A DNA stretch of 7,068 nucleotides from assembly GCA_947632165.1 (NCBI GenBank), contig CANROI010000071.1, forward strand, positions 1 through 7,068, read 5' to 3'. Positions 1 through 5,766 of the stretch are shown one piece after another (positions within the stretch are counted from its first letter, which is position 1; the number at the start of each line of letters is the position of its first letter). Source of the DNA: an uncultured Clostridia bacterium (GTDB taxonomy: Bacteria > Bacillota > Clostridia > Christensenellales > Borkfalkiaceae). The notes beneath the pieces are model-generated. The model was not told where the DNA came from and did no database searches. It worked only from the letters and a program-made list of their open reading frames with translations. The position numbers and the translations under genes were made by a program.

Positions 1-374
1 TCTCCAACGCACATCTCCCTGAGCGCCGTGACGGCGGCGACGAGGAGCTCCGCGCCCATGCCCTCATAGGTGAGGCGGTCGCACGCCTCGCTGACCGCGG
101 AAGCGGCGTAAAACGAAACGACGTCCTCCCGCAGCGGGTAGAATCCGTCGTAAAGAGAGGCGGAGATGACGGTGTGGCGCCCGTTCTTTTCGGCGAGGAC
201 ATATTCGGCAAAACAAAAAGGCTGCGCCGCAAACCTGAGTTTCGCGCCCGCCTTCTTGACTCCCTTCATCGCCGCGCCGATCTTCCCGCGTTCGGCCGTG
301 AGGAGCGTGACCATTCTGTCGTTTTCGCCGTAAGCGACGCTCCTGATGAGGAGCGCGTCCGTCTTGAACTCCAT
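1..374 (-). CDS. recO: DNA repair protein RecO, N-terminal part (cut by window edge)
   Basis: RecO works in the RecF pathway of recombinational repair, helping RecR load RecA on single-stranded DNA and annealing strands. The reading frame stays open from the ATG at 374 to the window edge, giving 124 codons of a protein usually near 250 residues. The visible part is the N-terminal OB-fold domain: it begins MEFKTDALLIRSVAYGENDR, followed by the family pattern 'VTLLTAERGKIGAAMKGVKK' (residues 22-41) and QPFCF (51-55). AGGAA at 381-385 lies 6 nt before the ATG. The zinc-finger and C-terminal parts lie outside the window, so intactness cannot be judged. The location after era and yqzL is the usual one in Firmicutes. 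The leader contains a large inverted repeat (418-475). Confidence 0.93.
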   Translation of the reverse strand, partial: MEFKTDALLIRSVAYGENDRMVTLLTAERGKIGAAMKGVKKAGAKLRFAAQPFCFAEYVLAEKNGRHTVISASLYDGFYPLREDVVSFYAASAVSEACDRLTYEGMGAELLVAAVTALREMCVG

Positions 375-417
375 CGCTCGTTCCTAATCAATTTCGGATT
401 TTATAATATGATGATCC

Positions 418-475
418 TCGAGCGATTATTTACGCAGCTTGCCGCGACGCGGCGAGCAAGCAAAGAATCGCTCGA
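418..475. repeat. Nested inverted repeat in the yqzL-recO gap
   Basis: The outer arms TCGAGCGATT (418-427) and AATCGCTCGA (466-475) are perfectly complementary over 10 bp. Inside them, GCTTGC (437-442) pairs with GCAAGC (456-461), and GCCGCG (441-446) is the inverse of CGCGGC (448-453), giving two alternative inner stems. An internal loop of 9 and 4 nt separates outer and inner stems. On the minus strand a run of seven T lies before the structure rather than after it, and no T-run follows it, so it is not a standard intrinsic terminator in either direction. It would be in the RNA leader of recO if yqzL and recO are co-transcribed. Function is unknown; an RNA processing or stability element, a regulator of recO, or a protein-binding DNA site are all possible. 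Confidence 0.6.
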
Positions 476-489
476 AAAAAAGAAACGAA

Positions 490-597
490 CTAATCCTTCA
501 GCTGTTGGTAGAGCATGTAATAGGTGACGTTGCCCGTCTCTTCGAACATTTCCCACGCAATGTCTTTTACCCTGCGCGGTTTGCGAAATTCGTCCAT
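490..597 (-). CDS. yqzL: YqzL-like small protein
   Basis: This 35-residue protein matches the short YqzL family that sits between era and recO in many Firmicutes. It begins MDEFRKPRRVKDIAWEMFEE, and the recognisable core is W15-x-MFEETGNV-x-YYMLYQQL, where TGN (21-23) followed by a YLLY-like stretch is typical. The function is not known; the name comes from Bacillus subtilis. The start is the ATG at 597, preceded by the purine-rich run GGGGGGGAAAG, a strong Shine-Dalgarno sequence. An in-frame extension upstream to about 741 would run back into era and has no family resemblance. The gene lies 89 nt after the era stop and 115 nt before recO. Confidence rests on position plus the short conserved core. 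Confidence 0.85.
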   Translation of the reverse strand: MDEFRKPRRVKDIAWEMFEETGNVTYYMLYQQLKD

Positions 598-686
598 CTT
601 TCCCCCCCTTTGCATACAGTATGGGGAAAACGGCGCAAAAAATGCATGATGCCGAGCGCTCGGCGGCGCCGCACGGGTACGGGAAC
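598..686 (-). other. Intergenic gap between era and yqzL with short palindromes
   Basis: This is the longest untranslated stretch inside the gene cluster apart from the recO leader. It holds a perfect 14-nt palindrome GCCGAGCGCTCGGC (651-664), an overlapping 10-nt palindrome GCGGCGCCGC (663-672), and CATACAGTATG (613-623), which is symmetrical around its central base. On the minus strand a six-T run follows the 14-nt palindrome only after a gap of 8 nt, so it is at best a weak or partial terminator. I see no convincing promoter here. Confidence 0.35.
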
Positions 687-1574
687 TTACTCTTCGCCCG
701 AATACCCCAACTCGCGCAGCATTTTGCCCTTGTCCCGCCAATCCTCACGGACCTTGACATAGACGGTGAGGAACACCTTTCTGCCGAGGAATTTTTCCAT
801 ATCCTGCCGCGCGAAAGAGGCGGTCTCCTTGAGGGCTCTCCCCTGCTTGCCGATGAGGATTGCCTTGTGGTTCCGCTTTTCGCAGACGATATCGAGGTCA
901 ACTACCGCAACGCCGTCCTCCCGCGTTTCGAAGCGGTTCACGACGATCGCGGCCCCGTGCGGGATCTCCTTGTCGTATTTGAGCAAGATCTTTTCGCGCA
1001 TGATCTCGGCGATCATGAACTTCTCGCCCTTGTCCGAGACCATATTCTCGGGATAGAGCGGCTCCCCCTCGGGGAGCATGCCGTAGATTGCCGCAAGCAG
1101 CCGCTTGAGATTTTTGCCCTTGCGCGCCGAGATGGGATAGATGTCCTGCACGACCCCCGCCTCGTAGAGCGTTTTGATGTCTTCGGGAATGCGCTCCTCG
1201 GGCATGATGTCGATCTTCGTATAGGCGACGATCATGGGAAGGCCGAGTGCGGCGTACTTTTTCATCAACGCGGCGTCGTCCTCCTTCACGCCGGCGTGCC
1301 CGTCGTGGACAAAGAGGATCGCGTCCACCCCGCGGGAGGTGTTCTCCGTCGTGCGCATCATGAGGCTCGTGAGCTCGTTGCGCTGCCTGTAAATGCCGGG
1401 GGTATCGGCAAAGACGATCTGCCCCTCCTCCCGGTTCAGAATGCCGAGGATCCTGTCCCGCGTGGTCTGCGGCTTGGGAGAGACGATGGCAACCTTCTCC
1501 CCGACGAGCACATTGACGAGCGTGCTCTTGCCCGCGTTTGCCTTGCCGATGACGGCGACCGTTCCGCTCTTCAT
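687..1574 (-). CDS. era: GTPase Era
   Basis: Era is a GTP-binding protein that binds the 3' end of 16S rRNA and helps mature the 30S ribosomal subunit; it is usually essential. The 295-residue product has the normal length. GTPase motifs are in order: G1 GKANAGKS (10-17), switch I around PQTTRD (35-40), G3 DTPG (57-60), G4 TKID (119-122) and G5 SARKG (149-153). The C-terminal KH RNA-binding domain follows, with IGKQG (241-245) as its GxxG loop and the usual ending KVREDWRDK...LRELGY. The G1 loop has KANA where RPNV is common; the lysine and serine that contact nucleotide are kept. The ATG overlaps the ybeY stop by 4 nt (ATGA) and is preceded by the purine-rich GAGGGAAAT, which implies translational coupling with ybeY, another 16S rRNA maturation factor. 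Confidence 0.98.
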   Translation of the reverse strand: MKSGTVAVIGKANAGKSTLVNVLVGEKVAIVSPKPQTTRDRILGILNREEGQIVFADTPGIYRQRNELTSLMMRTTENTSRGVDAILFVHDGHAGVKEDDAALMKKYAALGLPMIVAYTKIDIMPEERIPEDIKTLYEAGVVQDIYPISARKGKNLKRLLAAIYGMLPEGEPLYPENMVSDKGEKFMIAEIMREKILLKYDKEIPHGAAIVVNRFETREDGVAVVDLDIVCEKRNHKAILIGKQGRALKETASFARQDMEKFLGRKVFLTVYVKVREDWRDKGKMLRELGYSGEE

Positions 1575-2071
1575 ATTTCCCTCTTAAGCCCTAATTCCGC
1601 CATGACGGATTCCTCTTTTTCACGCATTTCAGCACGCTCTTCCTCCGTCTCATGGTCATAGCCGAGGCAATGCAGCACGCCGTGCACGATGAGATAGAAG
1701 AGCTCCCGTTCATAGGAATGCCCGTACTCCTCCGCCTGCTCCCGCGCCCGCTTTTCGCAGACGACGACGCTGCCCAAACACAGCCGTCCGCCCCCTTTTC
1801 CGTCCGGTCCGGCCGATTCGAAGCAATCCCCGTGCGCTTTTGCCCGAATGGGCGCGCCGCGCACGAGCTCCATGGAAGGAAAGCTCAGAACATCCGTCAC
1901 GTGGTCCACGCCGCGCTGCTCGCGGTTGAGCCGGCGGATCTCCTCTTCGCCGACGAGTAGGACTTCGAACAGAAGGGGCACGTCCGACTCCGCAAGGGGA
2001 GAGAGCGCGGCGCAGAGCCGTGCGCCCGCCGCCCCGCCGAGATCCTCGGAGTCGAGCAGAAACTCACTCAT
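1571..2071 (-). CDS. ybeY: Endoribonuclease YbeY (16S rRNA maturation, metal-binding)
   Basis: YbeY is a zinc-dependent endoribonuclease involved in 16S rRNA 3'-end processing and ribosome quality control. The hallmark HGVLHCLGYDH lies at residues 130-140, with H130, H134 and H140 as expected metal ligands, and VTDVLSFP at 58-65. The start chosen is the ATG at 2071, giving 166 residues: it follows a strong GGAGGGAGAGG sequence and begins MSEFLLDSE. The longer frame from 2110 adds 13 residues that only mirror the end of pgpH in another frame. Two oddities are visible. The segment between LSFP and the next conserved strand is longer than usual (about residues 66-98) and rich in glycine and charged residues. 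The usual LGDI reads LGSV at 99-102. The gene overlaps pgpH by 8 nt (ATGAGTGA) and era by 4 nt. Confidence 0.96.
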   Translation of the reverse strand: MSEFLLDSEDLGGAAGARLCAALSPLAESDVPLLFEVLLVGEEEIRRLNREQRGVDHVTDVLSFPSMELVRGAPIRAKAHGDCFESAGPDGKGGGRLCLGSVVVCEKRAREQAEEYGHSYERELFYLIVHGVLHCLGYDHETEEERAEMREKEESVMAELGLKREI

Positions 2072-3581
2072 CCTCTCCCTCCTCGGGAACTTCAACGGCC
2101 TCGCGCGCACGGTTGAAGCGGATGGACGGATATTTGACCCTGTGGTGGTGGACGCCCGAAAGCGCCTCCACGATGGTCGCCTTGATGGTGGTCAGTTCGC
2201 GCATCGTGATATCGCAGTCCACGAATTGGTCGAGGTCCATTCTCTCCTCGATGATCGAACGGACGACGCGCTCGACGTTCTCCGGCGTACGTTCGGGAAT
2301 GGTGCGCGCCGCCGCCTCGGCGGCGTCCGCGATCATGATGATCGCCGCGATCTTGCTGTGCGGCGTTGGGCCAAGATAGGAGTAGTCGCGGATGTTCGCG
2401 TCTCCGCCCGAAATGCGCATCGCCTTGTCGTAGAAGTATTTGATCGGCAGTGTGCCGTGATGTTCGCGCGCGACATCCGCCACTTCCTTGGGAAGGCGCG
2501 CCGCCTTCAGAAGGTCATACCCGTCCCGCGCGTGCGAGCGGATGATATCGGCGGAGAGTTCGGGCGTGAGCTCGTCATGCACATTGTAGCCGGATTGGTT
2601 CTCGGTGAAACATTGGGGCTGTTTGAGCTTGCCGACGTCGTGATAGTATGCCGCCGCACGGGCGAGCTCGGCATTTTCGCCGAGTGCGATCGCACAGGTC
2701 TCGGCGAGCTGCGCCACGATCAGCGAATGGTTGAAGGTGCCGGGCGCCTCCGTCCGCAGCCGCTTGATGAGCGGCATGTTCGCGCTGGTCAGCTCTCTCA
2801 GGCGGAAGACCGTGAGACAGTTGAAGGCGAACTCGAAGAAAGGAAGCAGGCAGAGGCAGAGCGCCGTGGAGAGGAAGCAGCCGAGGATGCCGAAGCCCGC
2901 CTCGGTGACGTATGCGATCCACGAATCGGCGCCGACGGGGAGTTGCAGCAGCAGAATGATGATGACCGTCGGGATGCTGATGAACGTCCCGAGCAGGAGC
3001 ATGCCGCCGCGCGTCTTGACGCTGCCCGCCGTGAGAATGGCGAACGTGCCGCAGACAAAGCCGAACATGAGCGAGAAATACGCCTCCGTCTGCGCGACGC
3101 CCGCGACGTTCGAAAGCGCATAGAAATCGGTATAGGTATCGATGACAAAGAGCAGCAGCGAAAAGACGAAGTTGAGGATAATCGCCTGCCGCCGGTTGAA
3201 GAGAAAGAGCGCCAAAAGCGCGAGGAGCGCCATCGGGCGGGCAAATACGCTCACGAAGCGGCCCAGCAGATAGCAGATGAACACCGAGAGCGTGAGCAGC
3301 GTGAACACGAGAAAGACGTTCGACGCGCTCATGAGAAATTCTTTGTTCTCGAAGTAGTAGTAATAGTACACGATGTAGAACAAGAGCAGCGTGCAGATGC
3401 ACATCGAGAGGAAGCGGGAGAAATCGTCGGTGAAATATCTCTGCCATTCGCCCGGAGCCGGATTGTTGATAAAGATCATCAGCACGATAAAGAGGATGAA
3501 CAAAACATAGCAGAGCGCGAAGATCAGCGCGCTGCCCAACAGTTTTGAGCCTCTTACCGCTTTGGACGTTTCCTTTTTCAT
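2064..3581 (-). CDS. pgpH: Membrane HD-domain phosphodiesterase, PgpH/YqfF-like, lacking the extracellular domain
   Basis: PgpH-type proteins are membrane enzymes that hydrolyse cyclic di-AMP through a cytoplasmic HD domain. This product has 505 residues. Hydrophobic segments lie near 14-38, 56-76, 87-110, 113-128, 131-149, 166-187, 193-213 and 228-250: one N-terminal helix plus the seven-helix block. The HD domain follows, with H285 (TFNHS), the pair H314-D315 (YYHDVGK), H335-D336, H350, H374-H375 (REHHGT) and D419, all at expected sites, so it looks catalytically intact. The family normally has a large extracellular domain between the first and second helices (Bacillus subtilis YqfF is about 711 residues). 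Here that gap is only about 17 residues. AAAGGAG precedes the ATG, which overlaps the phoH stop by 4 nt. The c-di-AMP activity is inferred from the family. Confidence 0.92.
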   Translation of the reverse strand: MKKETSKAVRGSKLLGSALIFALCYVLFILFIVLMIFINNPAPGEWQRYFTDDFSRFLSMCICTLLLFYIVYYYYYFENKEFLMSASNVFLVFTLLTLSVFICYLLGRFVSVFARPMALLALLALFLFNRRQAIILNFVFSLLLFVIDTYTDFYALSNVAGVAQTEAYFSLMFGFVCGTFAILTAGSVKTRGGMLLLGTFISIPTVIIILLLQLPVGADSWIAYVTEAGFGILGCFLSTALCLCLLPFFEFAFNCLTVFRLRELTSANMPLIKRLRTEAPGTFNHSLIVAQLAETCAIALGENAELARAAAYYHDVGKLKQPQCFTENQSGYNVHDELTPELSADIIRSHARDGYDLLKAARLPKEVADVAREHHGTLPIKYFYDKAMRISGGDANIRDYSYLGPTPHSKIAAIIMIADAAEAAARTIPERTPENVERVVRSIIEERMDLDQFVDCDITMRELTTIKATIVEALSGVHHHRVKYPSIRFNRAREAVEVPEEGEDE

Positions 3582-4552
3582 CGTTTTTCTCCTTTGCTTT
3601 TTTTGGCGGCGTCCCGCTCGTATGCCCGCACGATCTTCATCACAAGGGGATGCCTCACCACATCCTTTTCGGTGAGCGTCGTGATCGCGATCTCATCCAC
3701 ATCCTTCAGCAGCGTGACCGCCTGTTTCAGCCCGCTCGTCTTCCCTTCGGGAAGATCGGTCTGGGTGAGGTCGCCCGTGACGACCATCTTGCTCCCCTCG
3801 CCGAGTCGGGTCAGAAACATCTTCATCTGCTCCCGCGTCGCGTTCTGCGCCTCGTCGAGGATGACGAACGCGTTCGAAAGCGTCCGTCCCCGCATATAGG
3901 CGAGCGGCGCGACCTCGATCGCCCCCTTTTCCATGAGCTTGGCATAGGGTTCGAGGCCGAACATCTCCTGCAAAGCGTCGTACAGCGGGCGCAAATAGGG
4001 ATCGACCTTGGTCTGCAGATCGCCCGGCAGGAAGCCGAGCTTTTCCCCCGCCTCCACCGCGGGACGGGTGAGGATGATCTTCTCCACCTCTTTATTTTTA
4101 TAGGCGGCGACCGCAAGGCAGACGGCGAGATAGGTCTTGCCCGTGCCCGCGGGGCCGACGCCGAACACGATCGTATGCTTTTTGATCGCGTTGACGTATT
4201 CCCGCTGGCCGACCGTCTTGCACTTAACCGGCTTCCCGCGCGAGGTGACTGCGACGACGTCCTTCATGATGCCGCCGATGTCCTTCGACTTCCCCTCCCG
4301 CGCGAGTTCCACGCAGTAGAGCAAGTTTCCTCTGTCGATCGGCTCGCCCGCCTCGACGATCGTGATCAGATTTTCGATCACCGCACCGCCGGTTTCCGCC
4401 GCCTCGCCCTCGAGGACGACCTTCGTCCCGTCGACGCGCACGCTCAGATTCAGTTCGCGGGCAATGAGCGCGAGATTTTCATCGAATACCCCGAGCACGC
4501 ACCGGAGCTTGTCCAGACTGCCCGTCTCTACCGTAACCGTCTTTGCCGTAAT
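3578..4552 (-). CDS. phoH: PhoH-like ATPase (YbeZ/PhoH family), probable ATT start
   Basis: PhoH-family proteins are cytoplasmic P-loop ATPases linked to RNA metabolism and usually encoded beside ybeY. From the proposed start the product has 324 residues, the usual length. Walker A GPAGTGKT lies at 133-140 and Walker B VILDEAQN at 230-237, followed by the family block REQMKMFLTRLGEGSKMVVT and then GDLTQTDLP. The frame has no ATG, GTG or TTG near the family's N-terminus. The first such codon is GTG at 4498, which has no good Shine-Dalgarno sequence and cuts off the conserved beginning. An ATT at 4552-4550 lies 6 nt after AGGAG (4563-4559) and yields TAKTVTVETGSLDKLRCVLG, which fits the family N-terminus. 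An in-frame TAG, also the yqfD stop, lies 9 nt upstream, so the start must be between 4561 and 4498. The stop overlaps the pgpH start. Confidence 0.94.
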   Translation of the reverse strand: MTAKTVTVETGSLDKLRCVLGVFDENLALIARELNLSVRVDGTKVVLEGEAAETGGAVIENLITIVEAGEPIDRGNLLYCVELAREGKSKDIGGIMKDVVAVTSRGKPVKCKTVGQREYVNAIKKHTIVFGVGPAGTGKTYLAVCLAVAAYKNKEVEKIILTRPAVEAGEKLGFLPGDLQTKVDPYLRPLYDALQEMFGLEPYAKLMEKGAIEVAPLAYMRGRTLSNAFVILDEAQNATREQMKMFLTRLGEGSKMVVTGDLTQTDLPEGKTSGLKQAVTLLKDVDEIAITTLTEKDVVRHPLVMKIVRAYERDAAKKSKGEKR

Positions 4553-4558
4553 GGTTTT

Positions 4559-4563
4559 CTCCT
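4559..4563 (-). promoter_or_regulatory. Shine-Dalgarno sequence that decides the phoH start
   Basis: AGGAG on the minus strand overlaps the last bases of yqfD, including part of its TAG stop. It is followed by AAAACC and then ATT. The 6-nt spacing is ideal for initiation at ATT (4552). No ATG, GTG or TTG lies within a usable distance in the phoH frame, and this is the main evidence for a non-standard start codon. Confidence 0.7.
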
Positions 4564-5425
4564 ATAGATTCAAAGCGCTCTCGGCAAACGCCCTGCCCGT
4601 GATGAGCCAGCCGTCCGCCGTCCGCTCCGACTTCAGATCTTCGATCTCGCCATAGGCGAGATATGCCTCCGCGCGCGCCTGTTCTTCGCTGCCCGCAAAC
4701 ACCGCGCGCACCTCGTAACCGATTGTAACGCGCGCGATCACGATCGCCGCACGCGTCTCCTCGCCGTAGAGCGCCAACGCGTCTACGACGATCTCCCCCG
4801 CCTTCACTTCGTCGCCGACCGAGACCTTGGGCGTTCCGCGCACGACGATCAGCTCCTCGACCCTTCCCGATGCGGGCGCACGGAGCGGCACGCAGGATTT
4901 CTGCGCGCTCTCGTCGCTCACCTCGACCTCGACGGTCAGGATCCCGCCGCTGTGCCGGATCTCGCAATAGCTCACGCGCGGCAGGGAGAGGAGCTCCGCG
5001 GTGAGCAGGGCCGTGTTCTTAGGCATGCCGCCGAAGCGCTTTACGCCGCCGCGGGAGAGCGTTTGGAGCACCTCCGGCTCATAGTAGGCGCCGCTGCCCA
5101 CCACCTCGACCGCGAGCACGCGCGTCTGCGCGCCCGCAACCGTGAGTGCAAAGAGCGCCGCGCCGATCAATAGCCCGAGCGCCGAACGGGTTTTTTTGTA
5201 TAGCAAACTCAGCCCGCGGGGGCGGGTCTTGACTATATTATAGCACGAACCGCGTAAAATTGCAAAAACTTTTTCGAGGTCTTTGCTCCGAACCTCCAAA
5301 GTTATTGCGTTTTTTCCGCTCTCCCGCACCGAATAGACGCCGACGCCCGCCTTAAGGAGCTTTTCCGGCACATTTTGCGCGCTCAGCGAGGCGACGCAGA
5401 TCTCCGTTCTCGCCCACGCGCTCAT
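4562..5425 (-). CDS. yqfD: Sporulation protein YqfD
   Basis: YqfD is a membrane-anchored protein of the mother-cell sporulation programme; its biochemical role is not settled. The product has 287 residues. The N-terminal part (1-80) is the family's soluble region (pattern PEKLLKAGVGVYSV at 20-33), a single membrane helix spans about 82-99, and the C-terminal part faces outward. Recognisable family blocks are VPLRAPASGRVEELIVVRGT (179-198) and KVSVGDEVKAGEIVV (200-214), a lipoyl/biotinyl-like pattern also seen in secretion-adaptor proteins. Bacillus subtilis YqfD is about 398 residues, so this copy is shorter, mainly toward the C-terminus. The start ATG overlaps the yqfC stop by 4 nt (ATGA). 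A promoter-like sequence lies inside the gene at 5237-5265. Confidence 0.88.
   Translation of the reverse strand: MSAWARTEICVASLSAQNVPEKLLKAGVGVYSVRESGKNAITLEVRSKDLEKVFAILRGSCYNIVKTRPRGLSLLYKKTRSALGLLIGAALFALTVAGAQTRVLAVEVVGSGAYYEPEVLQTLSRGGVKRFGGMPKNTALLTAELLSLPRVSYCEIRHSGGILTVEVEVSDESAQKSCVPLRAPASGRVEELIVVRGTPKVSVGDEVKAGEIVVDALALYGEETRAAIVIARVTIGYEVRAVFAGSEEQARAEAYLAYGEIEDLKSERTADGWLITGRAFAESALNL
5237..5265 (-). promoter_or_regulatory. Candidate internal promoter within yqfD
   Basis: Reading the minus strand, TTGCAA (5265-5260) is followed after exactly 17 nt by TATAAT (5242-5237), a perfect -10. TGC immediately upstream makes it an extended -10 (TGCTATAAT, 5245-5237). The surroundings are AT-rich compared with the rest of this GC-rich gene. 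Transcription would start near 5230 and read through the rest of yqfD into phoH, pgpH, ybeY and era. This would give those housekeeping genes a vegetative promoter separate from the sporulation genes. It is inferred from sequence only, and the codons there also encode ordinary protein. Confidence 0.55.
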
Positions 5426-5673
5426 GCCCGTTCCACCCGCTCGATCTCGCCCGAGACGGAGACGTCTCCTCCCGTGTATTTGCCGATGGAGAGTCCGCGC
5501 CCGCTCACGCGCAGCGCGCCGCCGCCGGTGCGGAACACGACCTCCGTCTCCGAAAAGGCGAGGATGCGCTTCACGTTCTGGAAATAGCCGCCCCTGCCCT
5601 CGACAACGGTGTAATACGCGCAGGTCCCCGCTTCGGCGCCGAGCGCCCGCGCGATCTCGGAAAATAGCCTCAT
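5422..5673 (-). CDS. yqfC: Sporulation protein YqfC (YabP/YqfC family)
   Basis: YqfC belongs to the small YabP/YqfC family of sporulation proteins, made in the mother cell; the molecular role is unclear. The product has 83 residues, close to the usual 90. The family pattern covers VEGRGGYFQNVKRILAFSET (24-43), then VVFRTGGGALRVSGRGLSIG (45-64) and VSVSGEIERV (71-80), predicted as a run of beta strands. The start is the only option: an in-frame TAG lies 9 nt upstream, and no ATG, GTG or TTG codon follows in the first 30 codons. AGGGA sits only a few bases from the ATG. The gene opens the operon after the dinB terminator and overlaps yqfD by 4 nt. The pair is a marker of endospore-forming lineages. 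Confidence 0.88.
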   Translation of the reverse strand: MRLFSEIARALGAEAGTCAYYTVVEGRGGYFQNVKRILAFSETEVVFRTGGGALRVSGRGLSIGKYTGGDVSVSGEIERVERA

Positions 5674-5681
5674 ACTTCCCT

Positions 5682-5710
5682 ATTGTATGCGCTTTTTTCC
5701 CTTTTTACAA
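5682..5710 (-). promoter_or_regulatory. Candidate promoter of the yqfC operon
   Basis: On the minus strand TTGTAA (5710-5705) is separated by 17 nt from TACAAT (5687-5682), which matches a housekeeping promoter in 4 and 5 of 6 positions. The octamer CATACAAT (5689-5682) also matches the sigma-E -10 consensus, which suits a mother-cell gene, although no clear sigma-E -35 is visible. The -10 ends only 8 nt before the yqfC ATG, so the transcript would begin at or just before the start codon and could miss the AGGGA ribosome-binding sequence. Confidence 0.5.
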
Positions 5711-5735
5711 CCGCGGCGGCCGGTGCGCGGCGCCG

Positions 5736-5756
5736 AAAAAGGGAGCCGAAGCTCCC
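5736..5756 (-). terminator. Intrinsic terminator of dinB
   Basis: On the minus strand GGGAGC (5756-5751) and GCTCCC (5746-5741) form a perfect 6-bp stem closed by a TTCG loop (C-UUCG-G, an unusually stable tetraloop). Five T follow immediately (5740-5736). It lies 10 nt after the dinB stop and separates dinB from the yqfC operon. Confidence 0.93.
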
Positions 5757-5766
5757 CATGGTCCGT

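Noticed and set aside
401..412. AT-rich TATTATAAAA on the minus strand as a recO promoter
   Set aside because: No acceptable -35 at 16-18 nt upstream, so it is left out as a promoter call.
621..1661. Plus-strand open frame of 346 codons opposite era
   Set aside because: A mirror of the era coding strand in GC-rich DNA; no recognisable domain and no ribosome-binding sequence.
2575..3447. Minus-strand open frame of 290 codons inside pgpH
   Set aside because: Out-of-frame reading of pgpH, rich in H, R and A, with no domain.
1848..3548. Long plus-strand open frame of 566 codons opposite pgpH and ybeY
   Set aside because: It is antisense to two clear family members, has an extreme charged composition (runs of E, R, D, H) typical of the reverse of a membrane-protein gene, and no family resemblance.
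4496..4498. GTG 4498 as the phoH start
   Set aside because: No suitable Shine-Dalgarno sequence, and it removes the conserved N-terminal segment that is encoded in frame upstream.
3545..4567. Plus-strand open frame of 340 codons opposite phoH
   Set aside because: Antisense shadow of phoH with low-complexity charged content and no family resemblance.
5201..5225. T-run with GC-rich flank near 5190 on the plus strand as a terminator
   Set aside because: It lies inside yqfD on the strand without genes and has no proper stem before it.
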